Source: Owenia fusiformis (taxonomy: Eukaryota; Annelida; Polychaeta; Sabellida; Oweniidae). Taken from it: a stretch of DNA of 64,000 nucleotides. The notes below the pieces were generated by a model. It worked only from the letters and a program-made list of their open reading frames with translations. It was not told where the DNA came from and searched no databases. Below, piece after piece: positions 58,981-64,000 of this stretch (within the stretch, counting starts at the first letter, position 1; every line of letters starts with the position of its first letter). The stretch spans positions 1,462,001 to 1,526,000 of the forward strand of contig CAIIXF020000002.1 in the NCBI GenBank assembly GCA_903813345.2, written 5' to 3'. The position numbers and the translations under genes are program-made.

Positions 58981-61900
58981 ATGGTGAGGTTGCGCCTGAC
59001 ACCTCTCCTTTTTAAAATAATATTGGCAGCGTTTGAATTGGCTTGTGACGCAAAACTTACGTCAAATAGCACTGCACTCGTTGAAAATGGCACAACACGG
59101 CCTGTTAATGGTAATGCACGTATTGCTGATGATAGAACCACACCAAGTTATTTAAGTAATCGACCCAATGAAACTGATGACCGTGATTCTATACTTGTGG
59201 GAAATCTTATAAGCCATTCGAAGGATTATGCATATATTGATGACATTTGTGAATATGCCCAAAGAGCAATTCTAGATGTAAATGATGCTAAGGAACTTTT
59301 TCCGTTGTTTAAGCTAAAACTGGATCCATGTTTGCCGGTAAGTAGGCGGGCTTCACTGAATTTCAACTCATTAATACAAAAATATTGAATATTTGGTCAA
59401 AATACATTTTTTATTACACTCATACAAACATTATCAAAAATAATTAATACTTACCATATTGACCAAATGGGTTTTTTCTATTACATATTTGATGCATTTT
59501 ACCGAAAGCTAATTTGCTATCTACCAAATGCAATAAAGTAATATTCGATATCTTTCGTTGTCGTTCGATATTTTGTCACGTGACCTCGAGTTTTCAGAAA
59601 TGGCCGCGCAGCTATTCCTTATCCCTAATATATATCACGTGACTGGAAGTCTCGTAAAGTATCGAAAATAACGAAATTTATCGAATGTGACATATGGTAT
59701 GTACGATGTTCTTATTATCCTACACTTACAAGGAGTGTACTAAATGCATAATATCATTGCAAAATGAATTCCATGCCAAATAGAGTCAATTTGGCGGGAA
59801 ATCAAGAAGCGGAGTATATCGTCATAATATCCTCCGCATATTGGGGTTTCTGGAGTATATCGTCACGATATCCTCCGCCCGGAGTATATCGTTATGATAT
59901 CCTCCGGATATTCATTTTGCCAATTAATATCAAATTTATTTTTTAATGTTATTATACATATACCCTAAAGTGTAGGATAATATTCGATATCTTTCGTTGT
60001 CGTTCGATATTTTGTCAAGTGACCTCGATTTTTCCAAAATGGCCGCGCAGCTATTCCTTATCCCTAATATATATCACGTGACTGGACGTCTCGTAAAGTA
60101 TCGAAAAATAACGAAATTTATCGAATGTGACATATGGTATGTACCGAACATGAATAATCTAAATACCAAATTGATTCGCTACATCGCACAAATACATGAC
60201 ATAAATATCAAATGCAAATACCAACACAAAGAACAGGTGTAATTATTTACACCCCAGTCACATTTGTCGTACGGAGGCCGTGCGTCGACCGCAGATCAAA
60301 TAAATCAGTGAATTTCTGCGGCGAGCGTAGGAAAACTATGCTCGCCTTGCGGCCTCCGTTCGGCGTATCCAGTTTTTTTACAGGCCGCAGGTTCGCCGTA
60401 GAAATTATAACTCGGAGTTATAATATTTGTTCATTTCTGAGGTCCCCATAGAAATCAACTGGCTCAACAAGATTGAATCATTATTTGGTAACAATGTCCG
60501 TACAATCTTTTTGGACCTTGCATCAGCATTTGATGTTGTCCCTCAGCATCTTTTACTTCATAAAATAACAGCGTATGGTATAAAAGATGACTTACTCTTG
60601 CTTTTAAAGTCCTATCTTTCTGGTAGACAGGTTAAAGTCAAGATAAATGAAAAACTTTCAAATTTGTCTGAACCAAACTTTCTAAATGCAGGTGTACCCC
60701 AGGGTAGCATCTTAGGGCCTTTGATGTTTCTTATCTATATAAATGATCTACCAACTAATTTAAAATCCAAAACGTTTATCTATGCAGATGATACTTCAAT
60801 TTTTAGCCCCTATCCAAAAGATCAGCCACAAAATTGTCTTGATTTACAACAAGATCTTAACAAAATATATAACTGGGCCCAAACATGGCAAATGAACTTT
60901 AAAGCCTCAAAATCGGTTGACTTGACTTTCACTTCACCAACAACTGTTATTCAAAATGAACCAATTTTATTTTTAGGAACTAACCCAATAGATAAACAAA
61001 ATACCCATAAGCACTTGGGTATCATTTTAGATCAAAAACTAACCTTTAAAGAGCATATTAACGAATTAATAAAACAGTCTCAAGCTTTGCTAAACCCTTT
61101 TAAAAGGTTGACTCATGTTTTAAGATTAAACACTTAGAAACCATTTATAATGCCTTCATTTTGAGTCGAATTGACTATGGTGATATCTTATATTCTAGTG
61201 CTCCTGAATTATCTTTGATAAAGTTAAACAGACTTCAATATAATGCAGCTTGTTTGATAACTGGCGCTTTGCATGGCTCTAGCACTGAGAAGGTGTTAGA
61301 TATTTTAAATTGGACAAAGTTACCAGATAGAAGAAAATCTCATTAATGTACTTTTCTTTTCAAAAGCAGACATAATTTAATAGCACCATATGTAAGTCAA
61401 GTTTTCAATGGTTGCAGAAATATTCCAACTCGAACTCTAAGATTTTTCAGAGAATACAATATTCCTTTAGATATAAGTAAAAGGTTTGAGAAATCTACTT
61501 TCTATGCAGCAATTGAAACTTGGAATACTTTACCTGATGATATAAGAAATTGTGAGCGAATTTCAATTTTTAAACGTAGGATCAAGGCACATTATGAAAA
61601 TTCCAATGGTACTAATTTCATAACTTATAGTAATGTCAAAAGAAAAAATGAAGTCTCATATGCATTTAATAGACTCAGAGTAGATCTTTATTTGAAAAGC
61701 CAGCTTTTTGCACATACTTTTAACAATGTACCTTCACCAGAATGTGCCTGTGGTCATCGCTCTGAAACACCAAAACACTTTTTTCTACAGTGCCCTCTAT
61801 ACATACATACATGAACCCAAGATGTCAACTCCTTAGAGATCTTCACATGGCGGATTGCTTAAGTGCATTTTTAGATTGTAATTCTTCTGATAAAATAGAC

Positions 61901-63670
61901 ATGCTTTTATTTGGTCACCCTGATTTTGATCATAATACTAATATTTTAATAATCAAAGCAAGTGTGTCATTTTTGCAATCCACCAAAGACCTACTGGACC
62001 CGTAACCAAACTCTACACATTAAGCACACAACTTGACCATTTTAAATAAAATAATGAATCTTTCTTTCTAAAGTAAAAATTATGAATGTAACTACATTAA
62101 GGTTTTCAGTTTGACAATAATGTTACCCGTAACCTTGTCAAACGTTATTATTGTATTATTGTATGTATAGTATATATTTGAAATAAATGATTATTAAAAA
62201 AAATTATTTATCAATGTTTCACGATCACTTTTCATTTGATATGACATCCTCGCACTATGAACAACATTTATAAATTGTCCCGATGTAAATAAAATGAAAA
62301 AAGTATTATTTATCAACAGAAATTTGAAATGAAATTTGGGAAATGTGACTGCAAAAGTATGAGAGCGCAGAAATTCCACGGCGAGCGTTGGAATGTTACT
62401 GGCCGCAGAAATGATAGACCGCAAGGTCGCCGTAGGAAATGTGACTGGGGTGTTAGCGAATATAAATTGTATAGAGTGTTATTATATTCGATGAAATAAA
62501 AGACTTTCAAAAGATTGTGTAAAGGTTTGATAAATTGTTTGTTTTATTTGGTATGGATGGAATATTAAATGTACCGAATAAAGAAGCAGTTTAAACACCA
62601 TATCAGTGGAGCACTTATATTTTAACCCTAATGTGTACAGGGGGGTCGGATTTTTGCCGGTACACCTCTGCCAAGAAAAACTTTTATAATCGTAGTACCT
62701 ATAGCTACAGATAACAATATAGCCATATATTTATTTGTTTTGCTATTTTTACTAATTTTTCCCTCTTGATATGCATATAATTTACAAACTAAATATATAT
62801 GCATCAGAATATAACACAACTATTTGAAGTATAGAATAAACAAGTAGGTAAGAGCTGTAAATGGTATTTGACGTCCTAGTTTTTGAGAAAAAAAATTCCG
62901 TCATCGTGGGTGGCTTTATTTATTTTAAAATAGTTTTCATAAATCAGTAAATATAGAGCCAAACATGTGATTCTTTGTAATATTTTGATAATGTACAAGT
63001 AGAAACCTATTGCATCTATTATAATTAGAAGCAAAATAAACCATGAGAATATGTCAATGCTGCAACTCCTGGCTGAAAAAAAACTTATTTTCAACTCGTG
63101 ACATTTTGTTTTCGCCAGCCGATATGCACTAAAAACAAATTTTCTCAGCTAAAAGTTAAATAAAATGCAAACGGTTTACACTATATTATAGCCAGGGTTA
63201 TATCCTAAGAGATTATTTTAACCAAAATAATACATAATTAGTATCTCAGGTCCTGGGCTGTGATTTGTTTCCCATCCCCCATTTTCCGATATTTCGTCAA
63301 ATTCTCGACCAAATTACCTATCTCTGGATCAAGGAAAGGTATCTATCTATACTTTTGACCTAATTTTCCATACTTTTTGAGATTTTAATTACCTCCTCGA
63401 GAGTTATGAATGGCCTGAAATGTGGTACCTTACTTTGTCTGTACCTCTTCCACTTTGAAACGTCACGGAGGGTCGTCTATTAGTGTTATGAAAAATATGT
63501 TGTACACATTAGGGTTAAAACATTCAATTTTATAGGAATTCGATATAGCCACTGCGAACAGCAAACTTTGGGACTATATCTACAGAGGTCGTGATACTTC
63601 CATCCTATTGAGCTATTGGGCAGGAAGAGAGACAGATGTCCCGATATGCACTAAATGGGGATGCATAGTG
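58981..63670 (+). CDS. Unrecognised secreted or membrane protein gene, first two exons (continues beyond window)
   Basis: Exon 1 at 58981-59337 (119 codons) starts MVRLRLTPLLFKIILAAFEL, a signal peptide with likely cleavage near ACDA, and has sequons NST, NGT and NET. It ends LDPCLP at a GTAAGT donor in phase 0. Exon 2 at 63536-63670 (45 codons, no stop) follows TTTTATAG and reads EFDIATANSKLWDYIYRGRD, TSILLSYWAGRETDVPICTK, WGCIV to another GTAAGT in phase 0. Same strand, matching phase and good sites suggest one gene with a 4.2-kb intron packed with transposable elements. The exon 2 link is inferred. I do not recognise the family. Confidence 0.6.
59539..59704. repeat. 166-bp direct repeat, copy 1
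   Basis: Nearly identical to 59979-60144, both running from TAATATTCGATATCTTTCGT to GTGACATATGGTATGTAC. Between them lies a 274-bp spacer with TCCTACACTT/AAGTGTAGGA inverted ends (59718-59727, 59968-59977). Confidence 0.88.
59811..59905. repeat. Three 25-bp near-palindromes
   Basis: GGAGTATATCG-...-ATATCCTCC units at 59811-59835, 59852-59876 and 59881-59905. Each is almost self-complementary; they differ at one to three central bases. Confidence 0.85.
59979..60144. repeat. 166-bp direct repeat, copy 2
   Basis: Partner of 59539-59704; differences are a few substitutions and one inserted A in the AAATAACG region. Confidence 0.88.
60249..62453. mobile_element. TIR element enclosing a LINE fragment
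   Basis: 17-bp perfect inverted termini ACACCCCAGTCACATTT at 60249-60265 and its reverse complement at 62437-62453, with weaker inverted similarity inward (CGGCGACC/TTGCGG, TTTCTGCGG, CGCTCGCCG motifs). The arms are about 190-240 bp. The middle 1.7 kb is a LINE reverse transcriptase remnant, so either the LINE inserted into the TIR element or the pair moved together. Target duplication not resolved. Confidence 0.7.
60455..62203 (+). pseudogene. LINE reverse transcriptase remnant, frameshifted and 5'-truncated
   Basis: Reverse transcriptase motifs in order: IFLDLASAFDVVPQHLL, NAGVPQGSILGP, LIYINDLP, FIYADDTSIF and the thumb (KHLGIILDQKLTFKEHI). The frame shifts near 61120-61135, again near 61346-61360, and at a TACA/CATA slip near 61800, after which it runs to 62005. 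The C-terminus has CACGHRSETPKHFFLQC, a zinc-finger-like end. The endonuclease domain is missing. The 3' end is near AATAAATG with a short A tract at about 62197. It is of the CR1/Jockey type in general appearance; clade unassigned. Confidence 0.88.
62626..63514. mobile_element. piggyBac-like MITE (889 bp) flanked by TTAA
   Basis: TTAA at 62622-62625 and 63515-63518 flank CCCTAATGTGTACA and its reverse complement TGTACACATTAGGG. TTAA target sites with CCCT-starting ends are the piggyBac hallmark. Inverted identity reaches one or two bases outside TTAA too. No transposase frame. A diverged relative lies at 15.26-15.57 kb. Its right end is 21 bp from exon 2 of the unrecognised gene, so it abuts the acceptor. 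Confidence 0.82.
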
Positions 63671-64000
63671 GTAAGTTATGTTTATTAAAATAATTAACAT
63701 GAGAACTGGTATCCGTTACAAGAAAATAACAGTAAGATACTGTTGTGCTTTTTTCGAGTTATTATGGCCAAACCATGTTGCATGATTAAAGAATTCTGAT
63801 AAATTGGATCGTAATATTGACCTAAAGGCTCCCTCACATATGAGCGAACCCCCCTAAACGTCAAATTGCGTATGATGGCCAATAGAATATGACTCGAATT
63901 CGTTCCCATTAGTACGTGTGGCAGTACGTCGAGCATGGTTGTTGGTGTTCGTTTGGATGCGTTTGTAAGCGTTTACAATCCGTTGCAATTTGTCTTATTC
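63671..64000. other. Start of the next intron, possibly with another MITE
   Basis: After the exon 2 donor the sequence becomes rich in TTCGTT, TACGT and GCGTTT motifs (from about 63845, CGAACCCCCCTAAACG), in the style of the CTATCACACCAAACT MITE family but not clearly homologous. Cut by the window end. Confidence 0.3.

Noticed and set aside
59539-60144. Solo-LTR or mini-LTR retrotransposon reading of the 166-bp direct repeats
   Set aside because: Repeats lack TG...CA ends, a primer-binding site and a target duplication.
1-64000. CRISPR arrays, bacterial operons, rRNA genes
   Set aside because: The window is clearly eukaryotic with spliced genes; regular repeats are satellites or TIRs without spacer diversity, and no rRNA-like stretch is seen.

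Overview
The window is eukaryotic DNA: genes are split by GT-AG introns with conserved phases, the sequence is AT-rich, and transposable elements of many classes are nested in and between the genes. The gene content (small secreted PAN-like/WSC proteins, a 15-hydroxyprostaglandin-dehydrogenase-like short-chain dehydrogenase, a Ty3/gypsy element with two gag zinc knuckles, RAG/Transib-like mobile elements) suggests an invertebrate animal. A lophotrochozoan such as a bivalve mollusc is my best guess, but the sequence does not prove it.

Layout. (1) 1-23.75 kb holds five paralogous three-exon genes for secreted proteins of about 183-191 residues: signal peptide, cysteine-rich PAN/Apple-like segment, then one WSC domain split over exons 2 and 3. 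One copy is on the minus strand and leaves the window at its left edge; four are on the plus strand (5.7, 10.2, 17.1 and 21.5 kb). MITE-like elements fill the gaps and introns. (2) 24.4-29.3 kb is a complete Ty3/gypsy LTR retrotransposon on the minus strand, with identical 156-bp LTRs and a 5-bp target duplication, but with in-frame stops between gag and pol and inside the reverse transcriptase. (3) 29.4-30.7 kb and 46.4-47.45 kb are two inverted copies of a DNA element with 5-bp target duplications and CACGGTG-starting terminal repeats (Transib/RAG-like signature). Both carry the same tiny two-exon reading frame. (4) 31.3-33.1 kb holds an 0.8-kb foldback palindrome followed by a 14-bp satellite organised in 56-bp higher-order units. 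(5) 34.9-54.4 kb holds a seven-exon SDR gene (35.7-41.8 kb), a tandem paralogue (47.8-54.4 kb) that has lost almost all of its last exon, and an orphan exon fragment. (6) 56.1-64 kb is a nest of elements: a 2-kb insertion whose empty site is visible in a second copy at 22.5 kb, a LINE fragment inside a TIR element, and a piggyBac-like MITE. Much of this nest sits inside one intron of an unrecognised secreted-protein gene whose exons lie at 58.98 and 63.54 kb.

Functionally, the two gene families look like local tandem expansions: WSC proteins that would bind carbohydrate or surfaces outside the cell, and SDR enzymes that would oxidise a hydroxylated lipid or similar substrate. Nothing suggests that the two families work together. 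Most short open frames in the window are chance frames inside repeats. Functional statements are inferences from motifs read by eye; no database search was possible.
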